NCBI GenBank assembly: GCA_021831125.1
Contig: JAKBNI010000010.1
Span: 1 to 38,416, forward strand
Length of the DNA stretch: 38,416 bases
Origin: Actinomycetes bacterium
Lineage (GTDB): Bacteria; Actinomycetota; Acidimicrobiia; Acidimicrobiales; RAAP-2
Reading direction: 5' to 3'
Part shown: one piece after another, positions 25,658 to 37,248 of the stretch
Layout of the letters: the number at the start of each line of letters is the position of its first letter
How positions within the stretch are numbered: position 1 is the first letter of the stretch
Position numbers and translations under genes: made by a program
Notes under the pieces: model-generated
Databases searched by the model: none
What the model was told of the DNA's origin: nothing
The model's input: the letters and a program-made list of their open reading frames with translations, nothing else

Positions 25658-27523
25658 CTACTTGAAGTAGAAGTACTCCGGGTTGAAGTTCTGGAGCGGG
25701 TTCGGGGTGAAGCCGATGTCGTGGACGCCCACGTTCTTCTTCACCTCGCTCGGCGTGAAGGCGTTCGGCTGGAACAGCACCGGCACCTGCTGCATGAAGT
25801 ACTTGGCGTACTGGGTCAGGTTGGCCGTACCGAACGTCGTCGTCTTGATGATGGCCGTCATCTTCGGGTTGTTGTAGTCACCGATGTTGAAGCTGGCGCC
25901 CGGGACGAAGCCCCACTCACCCGAGGGGTAGTAGTCCGGAGCGTAGATCCAGCCCGCACCCCAGTCACACACGTCCCAGTTGGTGGCGTGGGCGGCGCAG
26001 TCGGAGATCACGTTGTTGAACGGCTCACCGATCTGCATCGTCTTGATGCCCAGCGTGTTCCAAGCCGAGAGCATGGTCTCCACCGTCTGGGTGAAGGCCG
26101 GGGTGCCCGTGCCGTACTCGAAGCGGATCGTCAGGCGGTTGCCCTTCGAGATGCCCTTACCGCAGTCCGAGGGCGCGGTGCCCGGCTTCTCACAGAGCAG
26201 CGCCCCGTGGACCTGCTTCCAACCGTGCGAGGCCAGCATCGACGCCGACTTCTTCAGGTCGTAGTTGTACATGTTCTTCGGAACCTGGCCGATGGACGCC
26301 GAGGCGGTCGGGGGCAGCGGGCTCCAGGTCGGCAGGCCGTAGCCCTTGTCGAGCTTGGCGATGATGCCGGTCTGGTTCACCGCGTACTGCAGGGCCTGGC
26401 GGATGTACAGCTGGTCCAGGTACTTGGCGAAGGGGTTCTTCGGGTTGAAGTTGTACTGGGCGTAGTCCATGCCCCAGTCACCGGCGCTCGCAACGATGTT
26501 GTAGTTGTTCGAGATGGCCGACCAGTTGGGACCGACCTTGCCCGGAGCCGGAGCCGGCTTGCTCAGGTACGACGTGTCGATGAACCCGAGGTCGACCAGA
26601 CCCGCGCGCAGGTCGTTGGCCTCGGCCTGGGCCGAGGTGTAGGCCTTGAGCTGAACCTCAGCGACCGAGCTCTTCACCGGGCCCGCGTACTTCGGGTTCG
26701 GCACGAACGACGCGTTGCCGAGGTTGTCGAACGACTTGAGCAGGTACGGGCCGTCCGTGCCGGACTGCCAGAACGTGTTCGTGTAGTTCGAGGTCGTCTG
26801 GGCGTACTGCTGCAGGTAGGTCACGACCGCCTTGCACGCCGTGTCCGTGGCGGCCGCACCGTAGGTGCCGGTCGCGCACGTCGAGGTCGTGTTGGCGCCG
26901 CTCACGTCCCAGGCGTCCGGGAGGGGGGTGATCTCCGACAGGTAGTTGTAGGTGATCCAGCCCGGGTTGACCGCGGCCTTGAAGTTGATCACCACGGTCT
27001 TGGCGTTCGGCGACGAGACCGAGCTCACCTGGTCGGGGATGCCGTAGCCCGGCACGTAGCCGCAGTAGGCCGACGGGTCCGAGTGGTACAGGTTCAAGAA
27101 GAACAGCACCGACTGGGCGTTCACGGCCTGGCCGTCGTAGAAGCTGTAGTTGCCCATGTTGATGGTCACGGTCTTGTTGCCGTTGCTAAAGACCGGGGCC
27201 GCCGCCAGCGACAGGCCGTTGGGGGCCTGCGCACCGACCTGGGGCTTGTCAACGATCGCCGCCGAGTTACCAAGTCCGAACCAGTACAGCGGCCGGTACA
27301 TGAGGTCCTCGAACTGGTTGATGTTGTCAACCGAGAAGTAGGTGCAACTCATATACGGGAAGATGTAGTTCGGGGCAGCGCCCGGACCCTCCGCAGCGAC
27401 CAGGGTGCCACTTGGTGCCGAGGCCCCACTGTTGGCGACACCGGTGGCCAGCGCACCGAGCGCCACCGCACCGGCGGCTGCACCAACGGTGACAAGCAGC
27501 CGTAACTTTCGTGTAAATCTCAT
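25658..27523 (-). CDS. Extracellular solute-binding protein, family 5 (peptide type)
   Basis: Captures the importer's substrate outside the membrane. The 621 residues have a Sec signal peptide (MRFTRKLRLLVTVGAAAGAV, likely cleavage after an Ala around residue 28-36), but no lipobox cysteine, so it is not an obvious lipoprotein. Family 5 features include INQFEDLMYRPLYWFGLG, VLFFLNLYHSDPS and a C-terminal half with YIRQALQYAVNQ. Paired cysteines (for instance C-x13-C and C-x9-C segments) suggest disulfides. It is a paralogue of the next gene upstream. ATG 27523 has a GAGGAAG ribosome site. A probable -10 box lies at 27588-27593, and a T-tailed terminator follows. Confidence 0.9.
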   Translation of the reverse strand: MRFTRKLRLLVTVGAAAGAVALGALATGVANSGASAPSGTLVAAEGPGAAPNYIFPYMSCTYFSVDNINQFEDLMYRPLYWFGLGNSAAIVDKPQVGAQAPNGLSLAAAPVFSNGNKTVTINMGNYSFYDGQAVNAQSVLFFLNLYHSDPSAYCGYVPGYGIPDQVSSVSSPNAKTVVINFKAAVNPGWITYNYLSEITPLPDAWDVSGANTTSTCATGTYGAAATDTACKAVVTYLQQYAQTTSNYTNTFWQSGTDGPYLLKSFDNLGNASFVPNPKYAGPVKSSVAEVQLKAYTSAQAEANDLRAGLVDLGFIDTSYLSKPAPAPGKVGPNWSAISNNYNIVASAGDWGMDYAQYNFNPKNPFAKYLDQLYIRQALQYAVNQTGIIAKLDKGYGLPTWSPLPPTASASIGQVPKNMYNYDLKKSASMLASHGWKQVHGALLCEKPGTAPSDCGKGISKGNRLTIRFEYGTGTPAFTQTVETMLSAWNTLGIKTMQIGEPFNNVISDCAAHATNWDVCDWGAGWIYAPDYYPSGEWGFVPGASFNIGDYNNPKMTAIIKTTTFGTANLTQYAKYFMQQVPVLFQPNAFTPSEVKKNVGVHDIGFTPNPLQNFNPEYFYFK

Positions 27524-27738
27524 TACTTCCTCCCCACGGAGTCGTTTCGACCCCGCCTCGATTCACCACGTCGGTGACTGAAAGGTCACGATAGCCCAGC
27601 GTCGGGCGCGACTACGTGGCGGGAACTGACAGGGGCTTGAGAAAAGACCCAGTGACCGTTCACCGCGCCCAGGTGGCGCCCGGTGATGGATGAATAAAAC
27701 TTCCGCTAGTGAGGAAAATCGCACTCGGCGGGGCGACT
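27524..27738 (-). other. Leader/promoter gap between the two binding-protein genes
   Basis: About 215 bp, less GC-rich than its surroundings, with no ORF. It contains the putative promoter and about 58-nt leader of the downstream binding protein. On the minus strand a TTTT run near 27716, after a weak 4-bp stem, could be a poor terminator for the upstream gene. I see no clear riboswitch fold. Confidence 0.35.
27588..27593 (-). promoter_or_regulatory. Possible -10 box for the first binding-protein gene
   Basis: Minus-strand TATCGT would give a start near 27581 and a leader of about 58 nt carrying the GAGGAAG site. No -35 is recognised; other starts in this AT-richer gap are possible. Confidence 0.35.
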
Positions 27739-29418
27739 CTAAGTGAAGTACCAGTACTCGGGCGTAAGGACCCCCGTCGGGCAGGGCCGCAGGGGGACGG
27801 CCCCCGCCAGCCTCGTCGAGACCTCCCAGAGGGTGTCGGGCGCGGGGAGGTAGAGGACGGGCAGGGTCTGGGCCATGTAGGTGCCGTAGCCGGAGAGCTC
27901 GCCGCGGCGGATCTCGACGAGAGCCAGCCAGTGCGCGAGGACGGGATTCGCGAAGCCGCCGAGGCTGGTCGAGGGTGACGTCGCGTAGAACGGGTCGCCC
28001 GAGGGGTAGTAGTCGCCCAGGTACGCCCACCCCTGGCCCGACCAGCACAGGTCGGTGGCCGTGGCCGACGCGCAGTCCGCTGCCACGTTCGAGCCGGTGT
28101 CGAAGGTGACGCTGAGGGACACCCCGAGGGTGGCCCAGGCGGCCTTGACGACAGCGAGCTCCTGGTCAAGGGCGGGATTCCCGCTCGCCACCACGAGGCT
28201 GAGGGCGAGGGTCTGCCCCGCGGTGACCCCGGCGCCGCACTGGTTCGCCCCGGTGCCCGGGTCGGTGCAGGTCGCCGTGGCGCCCGCGAGGCTCCAGCCG
28301 TGGCTCGTGAGGGCCCGTCGGGCGCCGGCGGGGTCGCCCGGCGTTGCGCTGACCGTGGCGAGGGCCGCGGGGGTCGAGGGGGGGATCGGGCTCGCGCCCC
28401 CGGCGGCCCGGCCGTGGAAGACCGTTGCGATCAGGGACTTCTGGTCGATAGCCTGCTCGAGGGCGCTGCGCAGGTAGCCCTGGGCGACGAGGGGACCCCC
28501 AGAGTCGGTGGCCGCGAAGTTGACCTCGATCCCGTCGAACCCCCAGAAGGGCGCGGCGTAGAGGGTGTCGTGGGTCGAGAGGGCCGGCACGTTCGCCGAG
28601 CCCGCCGGGATCGCCGAGCCCGGGACGGTCCCCACGTCGAGCGTGCCCCGGGCGAGGGCGTCCTCCTCGGCGGCGTAGGAGCTGAAGGCCACCAGGCGCA
28701 CTACGCCGACCCGCGGGCGCACCGGGCCCGAGTAGCGGGGGTTGGCGCTGAAGGTGGCGTCGCCGGACCCGTCGAAGGCGGTGAGCAGCCACGGGCCGTC
28801 GACGCCCCCCTGCCAGAAGGCCGAGGTGAAGCCGGCGGCGGTGGTCCCGATCCCCTGGAGGTAGGCGAGGACCTGGCGACAGGCGGCCAGCGTGCGCGCG
28901 GCGCCGTAGGTCCCGTTCGCGCACGCCGGTGCGGGGCCGGTCGCCGAGCGCGACCAGGCGGGGTCGAGGGGCACGACGTTGGCGAGGTCGTTGCCCATCA
29001 ACCAGTCCAGGTTGACCCGGGTCGAGAAGGTCAGGGTCACGAGGTTCCCCTGGACCCGCACGGCTCGCAGGCCCGCGGGCACGCCCCGCACCGCGACCGC
29101 GTCGCAGAACGCGCTCGGGTCGGCCTCGGCCAGGTTCAAGAAGAACAGGACGCTCGTGCCGTCGACCGGGCGGCCGTCGGCGAAGTGCCAGCCGCGCATC
29201 GCGAAGCTCACCTGGGTGGTCGTCTTGTTGGTCGTGGGCGTCGTCGCCGGCGAGAGGGCGGCCTGGTAGCCGGGCGATCCTGAGAGGCCGTACCAGTAGA
29301 GGGGGCGATAGAGGAGGTCCTGGAACTGCTGGACGTTGGCGAGGGTGTCCTGGGCGCACCCCTCGAGTGGGAAGATGCTGGTCGGAGGGGCTCCGGGGGT
29401 CTCGCCCACGGAGAGCAC
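27739..29418 (-). CDS. Second extracellular solute-binding protein, family 5; true start probably upstream
   Basis: Paralogue of the downstream binding protein: shared blocks are QQFQDLLYRPLYWYGL, SVLFFLNLAEADPSAFC, TSAFWQGGVDGPWLLTAFDG and a PEYWYF C-terminus. The first ATG/GTG/TTG in frame is GTG 29418 (559 residues), which leaves no signal peptide. Upstream the same frame stays open and, read from an ATT at 29502 (or CTG at 29493), encodes a perfect signal peptide: a basic QPLR, then a hydrophobic IAFAAAALVAALVVA and a small-residue end (APRAGAAG). An AAAGG element sits 7 nt before the ATT, and a -10 box at 29531-29536 is well placed. The cysteine pairs match those of the paralogue. Coordinates given are the conservative start. 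Confidence 0.85.
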   Translation of the reverse strand: MLSVGETPGAPPTSIFPLEGCAQDTLANVQQFQDLLYRPLYWYGLSGSPGYQAALSPATTPTTNKTTTQVSFAMRGWHFADGRPVDGTSVLFFLNLAEADPSAFCDAVAVRGVPAGLRAVRVQGNLVTLTFSTRVNLDWLMGNDLANVVPLDPAWSRSATGPAPACANGTYGAARTLAACRQVLAYLQGIGTTAAGFTSAFWQGGVDGPWLLTAFDGSGDATFSANPRYSGPVRPRVGVVRLVAFSSYAAEEDALARGTLDVGTVPGSAIPAGSANVPALSTHDTLYAAPFWGFDGIEVNFAATDSGGPLVAQGYLRSALEQAIDQKSLIATVFHGRAAGGASPIPPSTPAALATVSATPGDPAGARRALTSHGWSLAGATATCTDPGTGANQCGAGVTAGQTLALSLVVASGNPALDQELAVVKAAWATLGVSLSVTFDTGSNVAADCASATATDLCWSGQGWAYLGDYYPSGDPFYATSPSTSLGGFANPVLAHWLALVEIRRGELSGYGTYMAQTLPVLYLPAPDTLWEVSTRLAGAVPLRPCPTGVLTPEYWYFT

Positions 29419-29530
29419 CCCGGCCGCGCCGGCGCGCGGGGCCGCGACGACGAGGGCGGCGACCAGGGCGGCCGCGGCGAACGCTATCCGCAGGGGTTGA
29501 ATGGCGGGGCCTTTCGGTCGGGTCGCCCCA

Positions 29531-29536
29531 ACCCTA
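29531..29536 (-). promoter_or_regulatory. -10 box for the second binding-protein gene
   Basis: Minus-strand TAGGGT predicts a start near 29524, about 22 nt before the ATT at 29502. It is just after the stop of the upstream epimerase gene. Confidence 0.45.
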
Positions 29537-29544
29537 CCCAGGCC

Positions 29545-30450
29545 CTAGGCGAGCGCGGCGCGCACGACGGCGTCGAGGGTGGGGTGCGCGAAGGCGAAGC
29601 CGGCCGCCTCGAGCCGACCCGGGAGCGCGCGCTGGCTGGCGAGCAGGAGCTCCTCGGCCATCTGGGCGCCGAGCGCGAGGCGCAGGGCGAACGACGGAAC
29701 GGCGACGAGGCCGGGTCGGTGAAGGGCCCGAGCCAGGGCGCGGGTCAGCTCGGCGTTGGTGGCCGGGGTGGGGGCGACGAGGTTCAGCGCGCCGCCGAGG
29801 CGGTGGTCGAGGGCGAAGAGCGTCGCGCGGACGTGGTCGTCGAGCGAGATCGGGCTCACCCACTGGGTCCCCGGACCGAGGCGTCCGCCCAGGCCGGCCC
29901 GAAAGAGGGGGAGCTGACGGGCGAGGGCGCCCCCGCGCGCGTCGAGGACGATCCCGGTGCGCAGCACGGCGACCTCGCCCCCGGCCACGGCGTAGCCCTG
30001 GGCCGCGTCCTCCCAGGCGACACAGACGTCGGCGAGGAAGCCCTCACCGGGGCCGGACGTCTCGTCGAGGATCTCGTCCCCGCGCGAGCCGTAGTAGCCG
30101 ATGGCCGACGCGCTCACGAGGTGGGCCCGCGAGTCGGCGCGCGCCAGGAGCTCGGCGACAAAGCGCGTCGCGTCGACCCGCGAGTCGCGGATCGCGCGGC
30201 GGCGGGCCAGGCTCCAGCGTCGCTCGCCGATGCCCGCCCCGGCCAGGTTCACCACGGCGTCGAGCCCTCCCAGGCGCCGGGCGTCCTCCGGGGCGATCGC
30301 TCGGGCGGAGGGGTCCCAGGGGATCGTCGGGCGCGTCGAGGGGGCCGACCCGGGCCGGGCGAGGACGACGACCTCGTCCCCGCGCGCCTCCAGCGCACCG
30401 GCGAGGGCGCGCCCGAGCAGGCCGCTCGCCCCGGTCAGGCCGACGCGCAC
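29545..30450 (-). CDS. TIGR01777-type NAD-dependent epimerase (SDR family)
   Basis: Extended-SDR protein of the YfcH/TIGR01777 family; the physiological substrate of this family is not known. The 301 residues show the Rossmann motif VGLTGASGLLGRAL at the start, the AVVNLAGAGIGERRWS segment that defines the subfamily, SASAIGYYG with the catalytic Tyr region, and a C-terminal DUF1731-like part. I choose GTG 30450, preceded by GGGAGG at a 4-nt spacing, which overlaps the end of the hydrolase gene by 16 nt. The frame is open much further upstream, but only as a shadow of that hydrolase. Confidence 0.85.
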   Translation of the reverse strand: MRVGLTGASGLLGRALAGALEARGDEVVVLARPGSAPSTRPTIPWDPSARAIAPEDARRLGGLDAVVNLAGAGIGERRWSLARRRAIRDSRVDATRFVAELLARADSRAHLVSASAIGYYGSRGDEILDETSGPGEGFLADVCVAWEDAAQGYAVAGGEVAVLRTGIVLDARGGALARQLPLFRAGLGGRLGPGTQWVSPISLDDHVRATLFALDHRLGGALNLVAPTPATNAELTRALARALHRPGLVAVPSFALRLALGAQMAEELLLASQRALPGRLEAAGFAFAHPTLDAVVRAALA

Positions 30451-31241
30451 GCGTCCTCCCACGCCGAGGCGACGGCGGCCGCGAGCTGGTCGGGGCTGGA
30501 CAGGTGCGCCCCGTGGACCGCCCCGGGGATCTCGAGGGTGCGCACGAGGGGGTTCGCGTCGGCGAGGGCGCGCGCGAGGGCGCGGTAGTGCGCCGCGTGG
30601 CCCGACCCGCCGTAGACGTAGACGAAAGGGACCGACAGGTCCGACGGGTCGAAGGGGCGCGGGCCCGCGAGCGCCGCGAGGTCGGCGCGCAGGGCGGGCC
30701 CGTCGGCGCGGCGCGAGTCGCGCTGGCGCTCGCTCAGCCGCTCCCACGCCTCGTCCGAGACGACCCGCCGGAAGAACCGCTCGGCCTCGAGCCGGGGGTC
30801 GTCCCCGGTGGGGGCGGGCGCCCCCGGACGGCGCACCAGCCAGGGGAAGGGGGACTCGTAGGCCACGACGAGGCCGATCGCTTCGGGCGTGCGCAGGGCG
30901 GCGCCCATCGCCACGAGCCCGCCGAAGCTGTGGCCCAGCACGAGGACCGGGCCCGAGCGCGCCTCGGCCTCCACCACCCTCACGAGGTCGCCGACGTGGT
31001 CCTCGAGGTCGCCCACGCCCCGGTCGCGCGAGCCCTGGTAGCCACGTCGGTCGTAGGCGACGACGGCGAGGTGGTCGAGGCGTCGCGCCACCCGGGCGAA
31101 GGACGCGGCCCGGTCCAGCGCGCCGTGGACGCAGACCAGCGTCGCGCTCGGGTGCTCCAGCGGTCGCCGGGCGAGGGCGAGCCCCTCGACCGGGCTGTCG
31201 GCGACGAAGTGGAGGGCACCGGGGGAGCGCGTCCGGGTCAC
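30435..31241 (-). CDS. Alpha/beta-hydrolase fold protein
   Basis: Serine hydrolase of unknown substrate. The 268 residues have the oxyanion region VCVHGALDRAASFARVA, the YDRRGYQGS strand turn, the nucleophile elbow GHSFGG (about residues 103-108) and a late histidine in PGAVHGAHLSSPDQ. This is the standard catalytic order for the fold, and length is typical. A cap domain lies between about 130 and 210. The start is GTG 31241, six nucleotides behind a -10 box. It overlaps the epimerase gene and both face away from kgd. Confidence 0.83.
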   Translation of the reverse strand: MTRTRSPGALHFVADSPVEGLALARRPLEHPSATLVCVHGALDRAASFARVARRLDHLAVVAYDRRGYQGSRDRGVGDLEDHVGDLVRVVEAEARSGPVLVLGHSFGGLVAMGAALRTPEAIGLVVAYESPFPWLVRRPGAPAPTGDDPRLEAERFFRRVVSDEAWERLSERQRDSRRADGPALRADLAALAGPRPFDPSDLSVPFVYVYGGSGHAAHYRALARALADANPLVRTLEIPGAVHGAHLSSPDQLAAAVASAWEDACASA

Positions 31242-31247
31242 CTCGCG

Positions 31248-31253
31248 AACCTA
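31248..31253 (-). promoter_or_regulatory. -10 box for the hydrolase gene, leaderless
   Basis: Minus-strand TAGGTT ends 6 nt before the GTG at 31241. Confidence 0.5.
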
Positions 31254-31295
31254 GCGTCGCGCCGGCCCACCCCGTCGTTATCGAGGTGGCGGCCC

Positions 31296-31301
31296 TAGTC
31301 T
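31296..31301 (+). promoter_or_regulatory. -10 box for the kgd operon, leaderless
   Basis: TAGTCT ends 7 nt before the GTG at 31309, with no ribosome site. Confidence 0.5.
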
Positions 31302-31308
31302 TGGAACC

Positions 31309-34913
<3,605 letters not shown>

Positions 34914-34917
<4 letters not shown>

Positions 34918-36065
34918 GCGCCGCGCGCGCCAAGGCGCGTGTCGTCGTCGACGGCTCGAACATCGCGACCGAGGGGCGCGTCACCCCGAGTCTCGCCCAG
35001 CTCGACGAGGCGGTGCGCGCCTACATCGAGGAGAACCCCGGTGCCGACGTGATCGTCGTGGTCGACGCGACCTTCGAGCACCGGGTGCCGGCGGCGGAGC
35101 GGGCGGCCTTCGGTGAGGCCATATTGGCCGGCGAGGTCGTGACCCCCCCGGCGGGGGCGATCGGGCGCGGCGACGCCTTCATCTTGAAGATCGCCGACCG
35201 GATCGACGCCGTCGTCTTGTCGAACGACTCGTTCCAGGAGTTCCAAGAGGAGTACCCGTGGCTCTTCGACGAGGGCCGCCTCGTCGGGGGCAAGCCGGTG
35301 CGTGGGGTCGGCTGGGTCTTCACCACGCGCCTGCCCGTGCGCAGCCCGAAGGTCCTGCGCCAGGTGAAGAGGGCGGCCAAGGCCGCCGCCCCCGCCGAGG
35401 CGCCGGTCAAGCGCGCCGCGAAGAAGGCGGCCAAGGCCCCCGCCCCCGCCGAGGCGCCGGTCAAGCGCGCCGCGAAGAAGGCCACCAGGGCCGTGACCGC
35501 GACCAAGCCCGAACCGGTGACCGGAGTAGAGCCGGTGGCCAAGGCGAAGAGGGCGGCCAAGGCCGCCGCCCCCGCCGAGGCGCCGGTCAAGCGCGCCGCG
35601 AAGAAGGCGGCCAAGGCCCCCGCCCCCGCCGAGGCGCCGGTCAAGCGCGCCGCGAAGAAGGCGGCCAAGGCGACCCCGGCGGCGACCCCGGCGGCGCCGG
35701 TCAGGCGCGCCGCGAAGAAGGCGCCGGCCCCCGCCCCCGCGCCCGAGGCCGCCCTCGAGCCGGCCGTGGCGCTGCGACGCGGGCGCCACCCGGTCAACCC
35801 CGAGGCGGAGTTCACCCGCTTCCTCGCCGCCCACCGAATCGGGGCACGCCTGACCGGCGAGGTCGTGACCTTCACCTCCCACGGCGCGGTCGTCACCGTC
35901 GAGGTGCGCGGCGGCGGGCGCGTCGAGTGCTACGCCCCCACCGCCTCGCTCGGCTCGCCGCCGCCGGCGCGGGCTCGCGACGTCCTCAGCCGGGGCGAGC
36001 GGCACGCCTTCAAGCTGGTCGCGGTGGATCCCGAGCGGCGGATCGCGGAGCTCGCGCTGGCGTGA
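34914..36065 (+). CDS. NYN (Zc3h12a-like) ribonuclease + Lys/Ala repeat linker + S1-like domain
   Basis: A three-part protein of 383 residues. Residues about 8-135 look like a NYN/PIN-type nuclease: RVVVDGSNIATEGR, VIVVVDATFEH and VVLSNDSFQEFQEEYPWLF supply the acidic residues of the metal site, as in Zc3h12a-like RNases. Residues about 150-290 are a basic repeat (KRAAKKAAKAPAPAEAPV units). About 300-383 look like an S1/OB-fold RNA-binding domain (GEVVTFTSHGAVVTVEV, YAPTASL, FKLVAVDPERRIAELAL). An RNA-cleaving or RNA-processing role is inferred. The start GTG 34914 overlaps the kgd stop (GTGA), and its own stop overlaps the next gene, so it is coupled to central metabolism genes. I do not know a characterised protein of this architecture. 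Confidence 0.8.
35366..35482 (+). repeat. 117-bp exact direct repeat, copy 1
   Basis: Identical to 35546-35662, offset by 180 bp (60 codons, in frame), encoding the basic linker of the NYN-S1 protein. Each copy itself contains two near-identical 40-bp units. It suggests recent internal duplication. Confidence 0.9.
35546..35662 (+). repeat. 117-bp exact direct repeat, copy 2
   Basis: Second copy of the repeat at 35366-35482, base for base. The intervening 63 bp encode the unrelated, Thr/Val/Glu-containing spacer of the linker. Confidence 0.9.
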
Positions 36066-36496
36066 GCGATCTCTCCCTCGACCCGCTCCACTGGCTGCCC
36101 CACCGACCGCCCTTCCTCCTGCTCGACGCCATGACCTCGATCGAGCCCGGGGTCGCGGCCACCGGCCGCTGGACCCTGCGCGGGGACGAGTGGTTCTTCC
36201 CGGGCCACTTCCCTGGGATGCCGGTGACCCCGGGGGTCCTGCTGCTCGAGTCGATCGCCCAGTGCGGGGCGGTGGCGGTGCTCGCCGACCCCCGTTACGC
36301 CGGGCGGCTGCCCCTCTTCGGGGGCGTCGAGCGGGCCCGGTTCCGTCGTCAGGTCGTCCCGGGCGACACCGTCGAGCTCGAGTGCTCGATGTCGCGGCTG
36401 TCGGCGCGCGGCGGTCGGGGCTCGGGCCGGGCCAGCGTCGAGGGCACCCTCGCCGCGGAGTGCGAGCTCTTGTTCGTGCTGGCCGACCGCCCGTGA
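36062..36496 (+). CDS. FabZ-like 3-hydroxyacyl-ACP dehydratase
   Basis: Hot-dog-fold dehydratase removing water from 3-hydroxyacyl thioesters. The 144 residues start with LPHRPPFLLLDAM and contain FFPGHFPGMPVTPGVLLLES, with the catalytic His in GHFPG and Glu in LLES, then GGVERARFRRQVVPGDTVEL. Length fits FabZ. The isolated position outside a fatty-acid cluster, between a nuclease and exonuclease III, means it could act on another acyl carrier or CoA ester. I choose GTG 36062, which overlaps the NYN gene stop; its stop overlaps the next start (GTGA). Confidence 0.87.
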   Translation: MSDLSLDPLHWLPHRPPFLLLDAMTSIEPGVAATGRWTLRGDEWFFPGHFPGMPVTPGVLLLESIAQCGAVAVLADPRYAGRLPLFGGVERARFRRQVVPGDTVELECSMSRLSARGGRGSGRASVEGTLAAECELLFVLADRP

Positions 36497-37248
36497 GGGT
36501 CGTCACCTGGAACGTCAACTCGCTCAACGCGCGCCTCGCGCGCGTGCTCGAGTGGCTCGAGGCGAACGCTCCGGACGTGGCGCTCCTCCAAGAGACCAAG
36601 CTGCGCGAGGCGGCCTTCCCGACCGAGGCGTTCGCCGCCCTGGGCTACGAGGGGGCCCACGTCGGCCAGGGCCAGTGGAACGGCGTCGCGGTCCTCTCGC
36701 GGGTCGGGATCGCCGACGTCGAGCGCGGCCTGAGCGACGGGGAGGCCCGCCTGGTGGGGGCGACCTGCGGGGGGCTGCGGGTCTACTCGTGCTACGTCCC
36801 CAACGGCCGGGCCCTCGACGACCCCCACTACGCGTACAAACTGCGCTGGCTCGACGAGCTGTCCGACCGGCTCGCCCGGCGGGACCGGTCGGGGCCACTG
36901 CTGGTCGCCGGCGACTTCAACGTCGCCCCGGCCGACCTCGACGTCTGGGACCCGGCGGCGCTGGCGGGGCTGACCCACGTGAGCGAGCCCGAGCGGGCCG
37001 CCCTCGAGCGGCTCGAGGCGACCGGCCTGGTCGACGTGGTGCGCGCGCTGCACCCCGACGAGCCCTGCTTCACCTGGTGGGACTATCGCGGGGGCGCCTT
37101 CCACCGGGGCTGGGGGATGCGCATCGACCTCGTCTACGTCGACGCCGACCACGCGACGGCCGTGCGCGCGGCCTACGTCGACCGCGACGCCCGCAAGGGC
37201 GTGAAGCCCTCGGACCACGCGCCGGTGGTGGTCGACCTCGACCTCTAG
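36493..37248 (+). CDS. xth: Exodeoxyribonuclease III (AP endonuclease)
   Basis: Base-excision-repair enzyme that cuts at abasic sites and has 3'-5' exonuclease and phosphatase activity. The 251 residues carry the EEP-fold catalytic set: WNVNSLNAR, LQETKL with the metal Glu, YVPNGRALD, VAGDFNVAPADLDVWDP, WWDYRGGAFHRGWGMRIDL and the terminal SDHAPVVVDL. All key residues are present. GTG 36493 overlaps the FabZ-like stop, so it is the last gene of the kgd operon. Its stop overlaps the stop of the convergent ThDP enzyme in a CTAG. Confidence 0.94.
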   Translation: MRVVTWNVNSLNARLARVLEWLEANAPDVALLQETKLREAAFPTEAFAALGYEGAHVGQGQWNGVAVLSRVGIADVERGLSDGEARLVGATCGGLRVYSCYVPNGRALDDPHYAYKLRWLDELSDRLARRDRSGPLLVAGDFNVAPADLDVWDPAALAGLTHVSEPERAALERLEATGLVDVVRALHPDEPCFTWWDYRGGAFHRGWGMRIDLVYVDADHATAVRAAYVDRDARKGVKPSDHAPVVVDLDL

